Assembly: GCA_022573655.1 (NCBI GenBank)
Contig: JACZTO010000006.1
Span: 1 to 34,385 of the forward strand
Length of the DNA: 34,385 bases
Direction of reading: 5' to 3'
Source: Pseudomonadota bacterium
GTDB lineage: Bacteria > Pseudomonadota > Gammaproteobacteria > Steroidobacterales > Woeseiaceae
Shown here: piece after piece, positions 18,084 to 26,504 of the stretch
Layout: each line of letters begins with the position of its first letter
How positions within the stretch are numbered: the first letter of the stretch is position 1
Translations under genes and position numbers: made by a program
The notes under the pieces: generated by a model
What the model was told of the DNA's origin: nothing
What the model saw: only the letters and a program-made list of their open reading frames with translations
The model's database searches: none

Positions 18084-18707
18084 ATGAGTAAGCCGAGATC
18101 ATCGAGCGGCAGCTGGCTGAGTCGCCAGGAGCGCGATCCGTACGTGCAGCAAGCACGTCGCGACGGATGGCGTTCACGTGCGATCTACAAGCTTGAGCAG
18201 ATCGACCAGAAAGAAAAGATCCTGCGACCTGATATGGTGTGCGTGGATCTTGGCTCGGCACCGGGCAGCTGGAGCCAATACGTCACAGCAAAGCTCAAGG
18301 GCAGGGTCCGTATCGTCGCGGTGGACCTGTTGCCGATGGATGCCCTGCAGGGGGTTGAGTTTATTCAAGGTGACTGCAACGACGACGAGGTTTTGCAGCG
18401 AGTGCTGCAGGCCGTAGGCGATGTTGGTGCCGACCTTGTAATGAGCGACATCGCACCCAATATTAGCGGCATGCGGGCTGTAGACCAGCCGCGCTCGATG
18501 ACTCTCGTGGAACTGGCGCTGGATATGGTCAGGACCGTACTGAAACCTCGCGGCAGCTTCATTTGTAAGGTCTTCCAGGGGGCAGGGATCGATGAATTCG
18601 TTGCAGACGTCCGCAACTCTTTCGAGAGCGTAAGGGTCTTAAAACCGAGGGCCTCAAGAGCCAGTAGCCGTGAGGTTTACTTGGTAGCGAGAAAATACCA
18701 TTTGTAG
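18084..18707 (+). CDS. rlmE: 23S rRNA 2'-O-ribose methyltransferase RlmE (FtsJ/RrmJ)
   Basis: RlmE uses SAM to methylate U2552 of 23S rRNA late in 50S assembly. The 207-aa protein has the substrate-binding start (RSRAIYKLEQID), the SAM motif VDLGSAPGSWSQYV and a complete catalytic tetrad Lys36-Asp122-Lys162-Glu197, which corresponds to K38-D124-K164-E199 in E. coli. It is upstream of ftsH with a 12-bp gap, the conserved rlmE-ftsH pair. In E. coli this pair is heat-inducible; I saw no sigma32 promoter in the 56 bp between the yhbY and rlmE starts. Confidence 0.96.
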   Translation: MSKPRSSSGSWLSRQERDPYVQQARRDGWRSRAIYKLEQIDQKEKILRPDMVCVDLGSAPGSWSQYVTAKLKGRVRIVAVDLLPMDALQGVEFIQGDCNDDEVLQRVLQAVGDVGADLVMSDIAPNISGMRAVDQPRSMTLVELALDMVRTVLKPRGSFICKVFQGAGIDEFVADVRNSFESVRVLKPRASRASSREVYLVARKYHL

Positions 18708-18719
18708 TAGTGTCGAAAC

Positions 18720-20648
18720 GTGAATGATCTAACCAAAAACATACTAGTTTTTATCGTCATTATCGTCGTTTTATTGTCGGTGGTGGAGGGCCTGTCTGGG
18801 GTCAGCGCTGGGCAACCGCAGAAAAAAGACTATTCCGAATTTCTCGCACAAGTGCGCTCTGGCCAGGTGACCGTGGCGATTATCGACCATGAACAAATTC
18901 GCTTCGGCAGGTCCGACCCGCCGCGGTTCTATACCATCAGCCCGGAGACCGATAACAACACCTTAATCGGCTTGCTGGATGAAAACGGCGTTCGTTTTAC
19001 GGCGGCTGACCCCAAAACACAAAGCATTATCGGGCAGTTATTGATCAGCTCTTTCCCGATCCTGTTATTGATCGGCGTCTGGATTTATTTCATGCGCCAG
19101 ATGCAGGGTGGCGGTGGTGGTCGCGGTCCGATGTCATTCGGCAAGAGCAAGGCTCGGCTCGTGGGTGAAGATCAGGTTTCTGTAACCTTCGCCGATGTTG
19201 CGGGTGTTGATGAGGCAAAGGACGAACTTGCCGAGATCGTCGAATTCCTCAAAGACCCGAGCAAATTTCAGCGCCTCGGTGGCAGGATGCCAAAAGGCGT
19301 CCTCATGGTTGGGGCTCCCGGCACCGGCAAGACCTTGCTTGCACGCGCAATTGCGGGTGAGGCCAAGGTTCCGTTCTTCACAATATCCGGATCTGATTTT
19401 GTTGAAATGTTCGTTGGCGTGGGCGCGTCACGTGTTCGCGATATGTTCGATCAGGCCAAGAAGCAGGCGCCATGCATTATCTTCATCGATGAACTTGATG
19501 CCGTTGGCCGACATCGTGGTGCTGGTCTTGGCGGCGGCCACGACGAACGGGAACAGACGCTCAACCAGATGCTTGTCGAAATGGATGGCTTCGAAGGCAG
19601 CGAAGGCATCATTGTCATCGCAGCGACAAACCGGCCCGATGTGCTTGATCCGGCGCTGCTGCGTCCTGGGCGTTTTGATCGCCAGGTCGTGGTTCCGCTG
19701 CCCGATATTCGCGGCAGAGAACTGATACTCAAGGTGCACATGCGCAAGGTTCCGCTCGGTGAAGACGTGAAGCCAAGTGTCATTGCTCGCGGGACACCCG
19801 GTTTCTCCGGTGCAGACCTTGCGAACCTGGTCAATGAGGCAGCTTTATTCGCGGCCCGTTCCAACAAGCGCGTGGTCAGCATGGATGAATTTGAGCGCGC
19901 CAAAGACAAGATCATGATGGGCGCCGAACGCAGATCGATGGTGATGAGCGAAAAAGAAAAGCTCAATACGGCGTATCACGAGGCCGGCCATGCCATTGTT
20001 GGCTACCTGATGCCCGAGCACGATCCGGTTTACAAAGTTACGATCATTCCGCGTGGTATGGCGCTGGGCGTTACGATGTATCTTCCCGAGTCCGATCGAT
20101 ACAGTACGTCAAAGACTCACCTCGAGAGTGCGATCTCCAGCCTGTTTGGCGGACGCATCGCGGAGGAAATGATCAATGGTGCCGGCGGAGTCACCACCGG
20201 TGCGGCAAACGACATCGAACGTGCGACGGAAATCGCCCGCAACATGGTGACAAAGTGGGGCTTGTCCGACCGACTGGGTCCGTTAACCTACGCTGAGGAG
20301 GAGGGCGAAATATTTCTCGGGCGTTCGGTGACGCAACACAAGCAAGTGTCCGACGATACTGCGAATGCGATTGACGAGGAGGTTCGGCGCATAATTGACA
20401 TCAATTACAAGCGCGCCCAGACGATTCTCAAAGACAAAGTGGACATATTGCACGCGATGGCAAAGTCGCTCATCAAGTACGAGACGATCGACCAGGGCCA
20501 GATCAAGGAGATCATGGAGGGGCGTGAACCCAGCCCTCCGGCAGACTGGGAAGACAATGTCCAGCCAAAGAGCCCGGATGGCGGTTCCGAGGCAGCAGAA
20601 GCTGATAGTGCCGCCGGCAAGATCGGCGAGCCCGCACAAGAGCATTAG
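18720..20648 (+). CDS. ftsH: ATP-dependent zinc metalloprotease FtsH
   Basis: This hexameric AAA+ protease of the inner membrane degrades sigma32, LpxC and misfolded membrane proteins. The 642-aa protein has a first membrane helix (about 6-24), a periplasmic domain, a second helix (about 104-124), Walker A GAPGTGKT at 198-205, Walker B IIFIDE at 253-258, the second region of homology with RPGRFD at 315-320, and the zinc-protease motif HEAGH at 420-424. It starts with GTG at 18720, giving the family N-terminus MNDLTKN. A Ser/Ala/Glu-rich tail ends the protein. Linkage to the DnaK system through sigma32 turnover is known in E. coli. Confidence 0.98.
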   Translation: MNDLTKNILVFIVIIVVLLSVVEGLSGVSAGQPQKKDYSEFLAQVRSGQVTVAIIDHEQIRFGRSDPPRFYTISPETDNNTLIGLLDENGVRFTAADPKTQSIIGQLLISSFPILLLIGVWIYFMRQMQGGGGGRGPMSFGKSKARLVGEDQVSVTFADVAGVDEAKDELAEIVEFLKDPSKFQRLGGRMPKGVLMVGAPGTGKTLLARAIAGEAKVPFFTISGSDFVEMFVGVGASRVRDMFDQAKKQAPCIIFIDELDAVGRHRGAGLGGGHDEREQTLNQMLVEMDGFEGSEGIIVIAATNRPDVLDPALLRPGRFDRQVVVPLPDIRGRELILKVHMRKVPLGEDVKPSVIARGTPGFSGADLANLVNEAALFAARSNKRVVSMDEFERAKDKIMMGAERRSMVMSEKEKLNTAYHEAGHAIVGYLMPEHDPVYKVTIIPRGMALGVTMYLPESDRYSTSKTHLESAISSLFGGRIAEEMINGAGGVTTGAANDIERATEIARNMVTKWGLSDRLGPLTYAEEEGEIFLGRSVTQHKQVSDDTANAIDEEVRRIIDINYKRAQTILKDKVDILHAMAKSLIKYETIDQGQIKEIMEGREPSPPADWEDNVQPKSPDGGSEAAEADSAAGKIGEPAQEH

Positions 20649-20669
20649 TACTCCGCGGAAGTAGGTCTT

Positions 20670-21491
20670 TTGCGCCTGGCAACTCTAAACTTTCCCAGTC
20701 CCGCTGTTATGGGCGTACTCAATGTCACGCCAGATTCGTTTTCGGACGGCGGACAATTTCTCGATCCTGTTGCTGCACGGCGCCAGGCAGAGCGCATGGC
20801 GGCTGACGGTGCCGCCATCATTGATATCGGCGGGGAATCCACCCGACCCGGCGCTGACGAGGTTAGTGAACAGGAGGAGCTTGACCGTGTTCTGCCGGTC
20901 ATCGAGGCAGTGAATGCTGCTGTTGAATTGCCAATCTCCATTGATACCAGCACGCCGAAGGTAATGCGTGAGGCAGTCGCACACGGTGCTGCGATCGTTA
21001 ATGACGTTTATGCGTTACAGGGAACCGGGGCACTGGCAGCCGTTGCTGAGCTTGAAGTGCCGGTCTGTCTGATGCACATGCAGGGGTTGCCGCGGACGAT
21101 GCAGCAAGACCCGCATTACGACGACGTTGCGACGGATGTCACTGCATTTCTCGCGGCACGCGTGGCAGAATGCGTCGCAGCAGGCATCGCGGAAGACCGG
21201 ATAATCGTCGATCCAGGCTTTGGTTTCGGCAAAACGCATGCCCACAATGTCGAGTTGCTGGCGAATCTGCGACAATTGCAGGACCTGGGCAAACCGATCC
21301 TGGTTGGATTATCCCGTAAATCCACGTTAGGCGAGTTGACGGGACGTAATATTGATTCACGGCTGCCCGCGAGCATCGCGGCGGCCGTAATAGCGGTCCT
21401 GCACGGAGCCCGGATCATCCGGGCGCATGAGGTACAAGAAACTGTCGATGCGTTGAAGGTTGCAGGTGCAGTAATGGATTCGAGTCTATGA
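20670..21491 (+). CDS. folP: Dihydropteroate synthase
   Basis: FolP condenses p-aminobenzoate with the pterin pyrophosphate in folate synthesis and is the sulfonamide target. The 273-aa protein has the two signature loops PAVMGVLNVTPDSFSDGG and AAIIDIGGESTRPGADEVS, then PISIDTSTPKVMREA, CLMHMQG, DPGFGFGKTHAHN and VGLSRKSTLG. The start is TTG at 20670 with AGG at 20663-20665. It lies 21 bp after ftsH and overlaps glmM by 4 bp (ATGA), the conserved ftsH-folP-glmM order. Confidence 0.96.
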   Translation: MRLATLNFPSPAVMGVLNVTPDSFSDGGQFLDPVAARRQAERMAADGAAIIDIGGESTRPGADEVSEQEELDRVLPVIEAVNAAVELPISIDTSTPKVMREAVAHGAAIVNDVYALQGTGALAAVAELEVPVCLMHMQGLPRTMQQDPHYDDVATDVTAFLAARVAECVAAGIAEDRIIVDPGFGFGKTHAHNVELLANLRQLQDLGKPILVGLSRKSTLGELTGRNIDSRLPASIAAAVIAVLHGARIIRAHEVQETVDALKVAGAVMDSSL

Positions 21492-22843
21492 GCAAGCGGT
21501 TTTTCGGTACGGACGGTGTTCGCGGTAAGGTCGGCGAGGAGCCGATGACGGCGGATTTCGCCATGCGACTGGCCAGTTCGGCGGCGCAAGTCCTGGTGCC
21601 CAAGGGCGGCACCGTCGTAATCGGTAAGGATACGCGCCTGTCGGGCTACATGTTTGAGTCAGCGTTGGAGGCCGGATTTGTCGCGGCGGGTGCCGACGTC
21701 CTGCTGATCGGCCCGTTGCCAACGCCGGGAATCGCACGACTCACACAGGAATTCGAAGCGGATCTTGGCGTCGTCATCAGCGCTTCCCACAACCCGTATT
21801 GGGACAATGGCATCAAATTCTTTGATCGCTCTGGTTCGAAGCTGACCGATGAGACTGAGCTGAAAATTGAAGAGCATCTGCAGAATCCGGCGATTACGCT
21901 GGGATCTCAATTACTGGGCAAGGCCAGGCGCATCGATACGGCGCGCACTCGATATCAGGATTTTTGTGCAGCCAGCATGCCTGACGGTATCGATCTGCAG
22001 GGGCTCAAGATCGTATTCGACGGCGCAAACGGGGCAGGGTACAAGGTCGGCCCGCGGACGCTGGCAAGTTTGGGCGCTGAGGTCATTCCGATTGGCTGTT
22101 CGCCTAACGGCACGAACATCAATGACGGCTGTGGCTCAACGGAGCCAGGTTTGTTGCAACTCACCGTACCGGCACTGCATGCCGATGTTGGCGTAGCCCT
22201 CGATGGCGACGGCGATCGCCTTATCATGGTTGACGAGAATGGCGAACTCATCGATGGGGACCAGCTTCTTTTTGTCCTTGCCACGGCCAGACATCAGGTC
22301 GGTCAGCTGCAAGGACCGGTTGTTGGCACAGTGATGAGCAATCTGGGGCTCGAAAAGGCGCTGCAAGCCAGGAATATCGACTTCCGCCGTGTCAGCGTTG
22401 GTGATCGATACGTACTGGAGGCTCTTAAGAAGAGCGGCGGCATCATCGGCGGTGAAACCTCCGGTCATATGCTGGTCCTGGACAAGGCGACGACGGGCGA
22501 CGGCCTGATTTGCGCATTACAAGTGCTGGCCATCATGAAGGACAGTGGGGAACCGCTGTCCAAACTTGTGGCTGGCATGCAGAAGTTCCCGCAAACCATA
22601 GTGAATGTCCGTACTGAAACACGCATGGATCCAGGGGCAAGCACCGAGATTCAGGAGGCCGTTGTCGCGGCCGAGAATGAATTGGCCGATACCGGTCGAG
22701 TGGTCTTGCGTGCCTCAGGTACCGAAGCCGTGATTCGCGTTATGGTCGAGGGCGAGGATGAGGAGATGGTTGTGTCGATCGCGAACCGTCTGGCGTCGGT
22801 GGTAGCGGATGCGGCGGCCCAAATAGCCTTGGTTGAACGTTAG
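21488..22843 (+). CDS. glmM: Phosphoglucosamine mutase
   Basis: GlmM converts glucosamine-6-phosphate to glucosamine-1-phosphate for peptidoglycan and LPS synthesis. The 451-aa protein has FFGTDGVRGKVGEEPMT at the N-terminus, the phosphoserine loop SASHNPYWDNG with active Ser100, the metal-binding DGDGDRLIMVD, the GGETSGHMLV sugar-binding loop and the phosphate-binding RASGTEAVIRVMVEG. The TAG stop (22841-22843) is composed of TA from the chromosome plus the first G of an inserted repeat element. Without the element the stop would still be TAG. The usual downstream tpiA-secG-tRNA genes are not here. Confidence 0.97.
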   Translation: MSKRFFGTDGVRGKVGEEPMTADFAMRLASSAAQVLVPKGGTVVIGKDTRLSGYMFESALEAGFVAAGADVLLIGPLPTPGIARLTQEFEADLGVVISASHNPYWDNGIKFFDRSGSKLTDETELKIEEHLQNPAITLGSQLLGKARRIDTARTRYQDFCAASMPDGIDLQGLKIVFDGANGAGYKVGPRTLASLGAEVIPIGCSPNGTNINDGCGSTEPGLLQLTVPALHADVGVALDGDGDRLIMVDENGELIDGDQLLFVLATARHQVGQLQGPVVGTVMSNLGLEKALQARNIDFRRVSVGDRYVLEALKKSGGIIGGETSGHMLVLDKATTGDGLICALQVLAIMKDSGEPLSKLVAGMQKFPQTIVNVRTETRMDPGASTEIQEAVVAAENELADTGRVVLRASGTEAVIRVMVEGEDEEMVVSIANRLASVVADAAAQIALVER

Positions 22844-22873
22844 GGAAGCTCTGACCAATTCAGTGCGTCTCTG
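22842..22873 (+). repeat. Left terminal inverted repeat of the MITE
   Basis: It pairs with 23076-23107: the first 24 positions differ at one base, then two mismatches, then six further matches. Confidence 0.8.
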
Positions 22874-23075
22874 CGTAGTCTGAAGCGCACAGATGCACGG
22901 CGTTGCTTCGACGGCAATGGCCCGGTCCTTGGCTAGAAGCACAACACCGCAGATGTGCGCTACAGGCTGCGCCCTTCGGGGCCTACGGCCTGCCCGGCAC
23001 TCGGTGTTGCGCTTTCTTGACGTAAACCCGTTATGCCTGCAAAAGCGCGCCTTGATTGCCGGGCAGGCCGTAAGC

Positions 23076-23107
23076 CAGAGATACACTGAATTGATCAGAG
23101 CTTCCCT
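23076..23107 (-). repeat. Right terminal inverted repeat of the MITE
   Basis: It is the reverse complement of 22842-22873 with three mismatches. TAGG follows immediately, supplying the second TA. Confidence 0.8.
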
Positions 23108-23134
23108 AGGTCAACCAAATAGCCTGCACTTCGT

Positions 23135-23140
23135 TATAAT
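23135..23140 (+). promoter_or_regulatory. Candidate -10 box for the DUF1800 operon
   Basis: A perfect TATAAT lies 30 bp before the DUF1800 ATG, outside the MITE. The best -35 at 17-18 bp (TCAACC or CAACCA) is weak and abuts the MITE end. Confidence 0.45.
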
Positions 23141-23170
23141 GTATGGCTGGTTTCCGGGGCCGGAGTGCGC

Positions 23171-24571
23171 ATGAAAAACAGTACCGTCATTGCTACGAAC
23201 CGATTTGGCCTGGGTGCGCGGCCCGGCGACCTCGATATCGTGGACCGTAATCCGCAGTCCTGGTTGCTCGACCAGCTGCAAGGACCGTCCCGATTGCCCG
23301 TGGATATTGAGAGCCTGCCACACTCATCGAATGTCCTCGTCGACATTCAGAATTTGAAGCAAGAGAAAAAACAGCGGAAGAAATCAGAAGGCGATGAGCC
23401 CGCGCCCAAATCAGCCAGGATGTACGGGCGGTCGGTACGCGGCTATTTCAACGATCAGGCCATCGCCCGCTACAGGGCTGCGGCAGCCAGCGACTACCCA
23501 TTTCATGAGCGGCTCGTGCATTTCTGGTCGAATCACTTTGCGATATCGGCCGACCAGCAGCCGCTCCCGGCGATAACGGGCCTGTTCGAAAATGAGGCGA
23601 TCCGGCCTAACGTGACAGGCAATTTTGCCGACATGCTGCTCGCCGCCGAGCAACATCCGGCGATGATTCTTTTCCTCGACAATGAGCGATCAATCGGGCC
23701 GAACTCGGAGCTGGGCCGGCGCGCGAAACGGCGCGCCAAAAACCGCAATCTCGGGCTCAACGAAAACCTGGCGCGAGAGATCCTGGAACTGCATACCCTC
23801 GGCGTCGACGGCGGTTATACGCAGCAGGATGTGACGACATTCGCCAAAGTCATAACGGGCTGGTCAATCGGTGGCATGAGCGATTCCGGCCGTTTCGCCG
23901 ATGGCGATCCGGGCACGTTCGAATTTCGCGAAATCATTCACGAGTCGGGTAAGCAGACCTTGCTCGGTAAATCCTATCCGCAGTCGGGTGTCGAGCAGGG
24001 CGAAGCCGTTCTTCGCGACCTCGCCGCACACCCGGCTACCGCCAAGTTTCTCGCCACCAAACTTGCGCGTCACTTCGTCGCGGACGAGCCGCCGACGCGA
24101 CTCGTCGACGAACTCGCAGCCACTTACCTCGAAACCGACGGCGATTTGAGCGCCGTTTACGAGGCCCTTGTTCAGGCCAACGAGCCATGGCGTAAAATTC
24201 ACGCTAAGTACAAAACGCCGCACGAGTTCGTCATATCGACATTTCGGGCGTTCGATCACGTTCCTGACGACGCCCGGTTCGTCACGCGTGCGCTGGACAT
24301 GATGGGGCAGTCGCCGTTTCGTCCAGGATCACCCGAAGGCTGGCCAGACACTGCCGAACAGTGGGGCGGCGCCGATGGCTTGTACAAGCGCATCGAATGG
24401 TGCAACACCGTCGCACGCGTCGTTGGGTCGCGGGCCCGGCCCGTGGAGCTGGGCGAAGCTGTCCTTGGACCGGCATTGAGCGCAAAGACGCGCAAATCGA
24501 TCGCCCGCGCGGAGAGCGGGGTGCAAGGTTTGACGCTGTTGCTCGCCTCGCCCGAGTTTCAACGGAGATAA
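23171..24571 (+). CDS. DUF1800 domain-containing protein
   Basis: The 466-aa protein belongs to the DUF1800 family, whose biochemical role is unknown. Family landmarks are ATNRFGLGARPGDL at the start, HERLVHFWSNHFAIS, LLAAEQHPAMILFLDNERSIGPNS, LNENLAREILELHTLGVDGGYTQQDV and GSPEGWPDTAEQW. A GTG at 23165 is possible, but the ATG at 23171 has GGAG 5 bp upstream. No signal peptide is evident. It is followed 2 bp later by a Tat-exported DUF1501 protein; these two families are very commonly adjacent, often in genomes of polymer-degrading bacteria, which implies a shared but undefined function. Confidence 0.9.
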   Translation: MKNSTVIATNRFGLGARPGDLDIVDRNPQSWLLDQLQGPSRLPVDIESLPHSSNVLVDIQNLKQEKKQRKKSEGDEPAPKSARMYGRSVRGYFNDQAIARYRAAAASDYPFHERLVHFWSNHFAISADQQPLPAITGLFENEAIRPNVTGNFADMLLAAEQHPAMILFLDNERSIGPNSELGRRAKRRAKNRNLGLNENLAREILELHTLGVDGGYTQQDVTTFAKVITGWSIGGMSDSGRFADGDPGTFEFREIIHESGKQTLLGKSYPQSGVEQGEAVLRDLAAHPATAKFLATKLARHFVADEPPTRLVDELAATYLETDGDLSAVYEALVQANEPWRKIHAKYKTPHEFVISTFRAFDHVPDDARFVTRALDMMGQSPFRPGSPEGWPDTAEQWGGADGLYKRIEWCNTVARVVGSRARPVELGEAVLGPALSAKTRKSIARAESGVQGLTLLLASPEFQRR

Positions 24572-24573
24572 GC

Positions 24574-25776
24574 ATGCTTACGAGAAGGGACATACTCAGG
24601 ACCGCAAGCTTGGGCGCAGTCGCTACGGCACTGCCCACGGCCGTATTTGCGAGGGCCGAGACGGATGCGCGATTCGTTCTGGTAATCCTGCGCGGCGCGG
24701 CAGACGGCCTGGCCATTGCTGCGCCATACGGTGACGGTAACTATCGCAAGGTTCGTGGTGACCTGGCACTGCCTGCCCCGGGGCAGGACGGCGGGCTGCT
24801 GAAACTCGACGGCATGTTTGGGTTGCATCCGTCACTGGCCGGCGTCTATGACGAATACGGAAAGAATCAGGCCCTGATCGTGCACGCGGTTGCGAGCCCG
24901 TACCGAGAGCGATCACATTTTGACGGTCAGGATGTTCTTGAAAATGGCGGGTCCGATGTCGGTTTGCTGCGCGACGGCTGGCTCAATCGAGCGCTTGCGC
25001 CGCTGGGCGGCTCTCTCGGCAACGAAACGGCCATTGCCTTGGCGGTGAACACACCGCTCGTCTTGCGGGGCGAGAACTCGGTAACAAGCTGGGCCCCGTC
25101 GCAGCTTCCGGATGCTGAAGAGAGCACGATTCGCCGCTTGCAGGACCTGTACGCCGACGACGAATTCTTCGCCACGAGACTGACGCAGGCGCTCAGATCG
25201 CAGGAAATTGCCGGGGACGATCGCAGCATGCGGCGGATGCGCAGAAAAGCCAAGGATATCGAACAGGTACGCGCCATGATGCAGGCGACGGCGAAATTCC
25301 TGACGGCCAAAAATGGGCCGCGCATTGCGGTTCTCGAAGCTGGCGGATGGGACACCCACGCGAACCAGGGGGCCTCGACCGGCTCTCTTGCGAATCGGCT
25401 AGCCGGACTGGACACCGGATTAATCGCATTACGCGACGGCCTCGGATCGACTTGGTCCGACACGGTCGTCGCAGTTGTTACCGAATTCGGGCGTACGGTC
25501 AAAGTCAACGGCACACGTGGCACCGATCACGGCACTGCGACGGCAGCGATCCTGCTCGGCGGGGCCATCAATGGCGGTCGTGTCCTGGCTGACTGGCCGG
25601 GCCTCGGGAAATCCGATCTCTACGAAGGTCGCGACTTGATGCCGACCGCAGATGCGCGGAGCCTGTTCAAGGGAATACTCGCTGATCATCTCGACATACC
25701 GGATTCCCTGCTCGAGCGTTCGGTTTTCCCGGATAGTGCTGCTGCGCCACCCATGGAAAATCTGATTCGCGGATAA
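24574..25776 (+). CDS. DUF1501 domain-containing protein with Tat signal
   Basis: The 400-aa DUF1501 protein belongs to an alkaline-phosphatase-like fold family of unknown function. It starts with a twin-arginine signal (LTRRDILRTASLGAVATALPTAVFA), then FVLVILRGAADGLAIAAPYGD, LHPSLAGVYDEY, the GGWDTHANQGASTGSL motif and GRTVKVNGTRGTDHGTATAAILLGG. Export to the periplasm is inferred from the signal. The ATG at 24574 has GGAG 6 bp upstream; longer frames from 24361 are overlap with DUF1800. It is the second gene of the DUF1800-DUF1501-FG-GAP set. Confidence 0.9.
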   Translation: MLTRRDILRTASLGAVATALPTAVFARAETDARFVLVILRGAADGLAIAAPYGDGNYRKVRGDLALPAPGQDGGLLKLDGMFGLHPSLAGVYDEYGKNQALIVHAVASPYRERSHFDGQDVLENGGSDVGLLRDGWLNRALAPLGGSLGNETAIALAVNTPLVLRGENSVTSWAPSQLPDAEESTIRRLQDLYADDEFFATRLTQALRSQEIAGDDRSMRRMRRKAKDIEQVRAMMQATAKFLTAKNGPRIAVLEAGGWDTHANQGASTGSLANRLAGLDTGLIALRDGLGSTWSDTVVAVVTEFGRTVKVNGTRGTDHGTATAAILLGGAINGGRVLADWPGLGKSDLYEGRDLMPTADARSLFKGILADHLDIPDSLLERSVFPDSAAAPPMENLIRG

Positions 25777-25786
25777 GCTGGTCTAA

Positions 25787-26504
25787 TTGTATCTTTGTCG
25801 ACGAATTCGAGTATCCGCGACTGTTCTCGTATTTGTATCGTTTCCTTTAGCTACGTTTGCCGAGTCAGGGCTCGTAGCAGACTCGCTGTCCCAAGCGCAG
25901 ACTGCGGATGGCCAGTACATATCCTGGCGAGAGCACATCATCGATGACCCGCAGGTTGGTGGTGAGCCGAATCTCGCCGGAAGTGATGGTTTAGACATGA
26001 GCGATCTTGATGGGGACGGATTCGAGGACATCGTTTCTGTACACGAAGCCGATATAGTCTACGACGGAAGTCTTGTCGGGTTTGTGCGAATAGCCTGGGG
26101 CACTGACAACCCGGATAAATGGGAATTAACGACTCTCTCGTCTGGTCCCGAAGCTGCCGCCGCCGAAGATGTATCTATTGCGGATGCGAATGGGGACGGA
26201 CATCCAGACATCATTGTAGCCACGGAACTTGCGCATCTCATCTATTTCCAGAATCCCGGCCGAAACGCACGAAGCGCTCGGTGGGAACGCAGCATTCCGC
26301 CAATAACATCCGACCGAGGTTCATTTATTCGGGTCTTCTTTGCTGATTTTGATAACGATGGGCGCCCAGAGGTTGTAGCGGCGAACAAGGGCGACCAGAA
26401 CCCTGGCTTTGATGGTCAGGAAGTCATCCACCCAAAGAACATTTCCATATTCATACTTCCGGAAAATCCACTCGATGGCACACAGTGGCGCGAACAGGTT
26501 CTAG
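25787..26504 (+). pseudogene. FG-GAP/VCBS repeat protein, 5' part (split by IS)
   Basis: A TTG at 25787, 10 bp after the DUF1501 stop, begins a protein with a signal peptide (hydrophobic 10-22, likely cut after Ala25). It has calcium-binding FG-GAP/VCBS-type loops: DLDGDG at 73-78, DANGDG at 133-138 and DFDNDG at 187-192. Such repeats form extracellular beta-propellers. The frame is interrupted after 26504 by an insertion sequence, and the truncated ORF ends at 26515 inside the IS. Joining 26504 to 27852 restores one 481-aa frame (718 + 728 bp = 482 codons). The start has no strong ribosome-binding site and may rely on coupling to DUF1501. Confidence 0.85.
26501..26504. repeat. Left CTAG target-site duplication
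   Basis: CTAG directly precedes the IS left end and is repeated at 27848-27851. Confidence 0.9.

Larger units (their letters stand above)
22842..23107. mobile_element. MITE-like element with long terminal inverted repeats
   Basis: The ends, GGGAAGCTCTGACCAATTCA... and ...TGAATTGATCAGAGCTTCCC, are inverted copies. With the flanking A/T they match over about 32 bp with three mismatches (22842-22873 against 23076-23107). A TA dinucleotide flanks both sides of the GGG/CCC ends and looks like a 2-bp target duplication. Inside is another exact 15-bp inverted pair (TACGGCCTGCCCGGC and its complement, right half). No transposase ORF fits in the ~264 bp, so it would be mobilised in trans. This element fills most of the 327-bp gap between glmM and the next gene. 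Confidence 0.8.

Noticed and set aside
22893-23174. 93-codon frame inside the MITE region
   Set aside because: It spans inverted repeats and the promoter of the next gene, with no domain or ribosome-binding site. The palindromic structure explains it.
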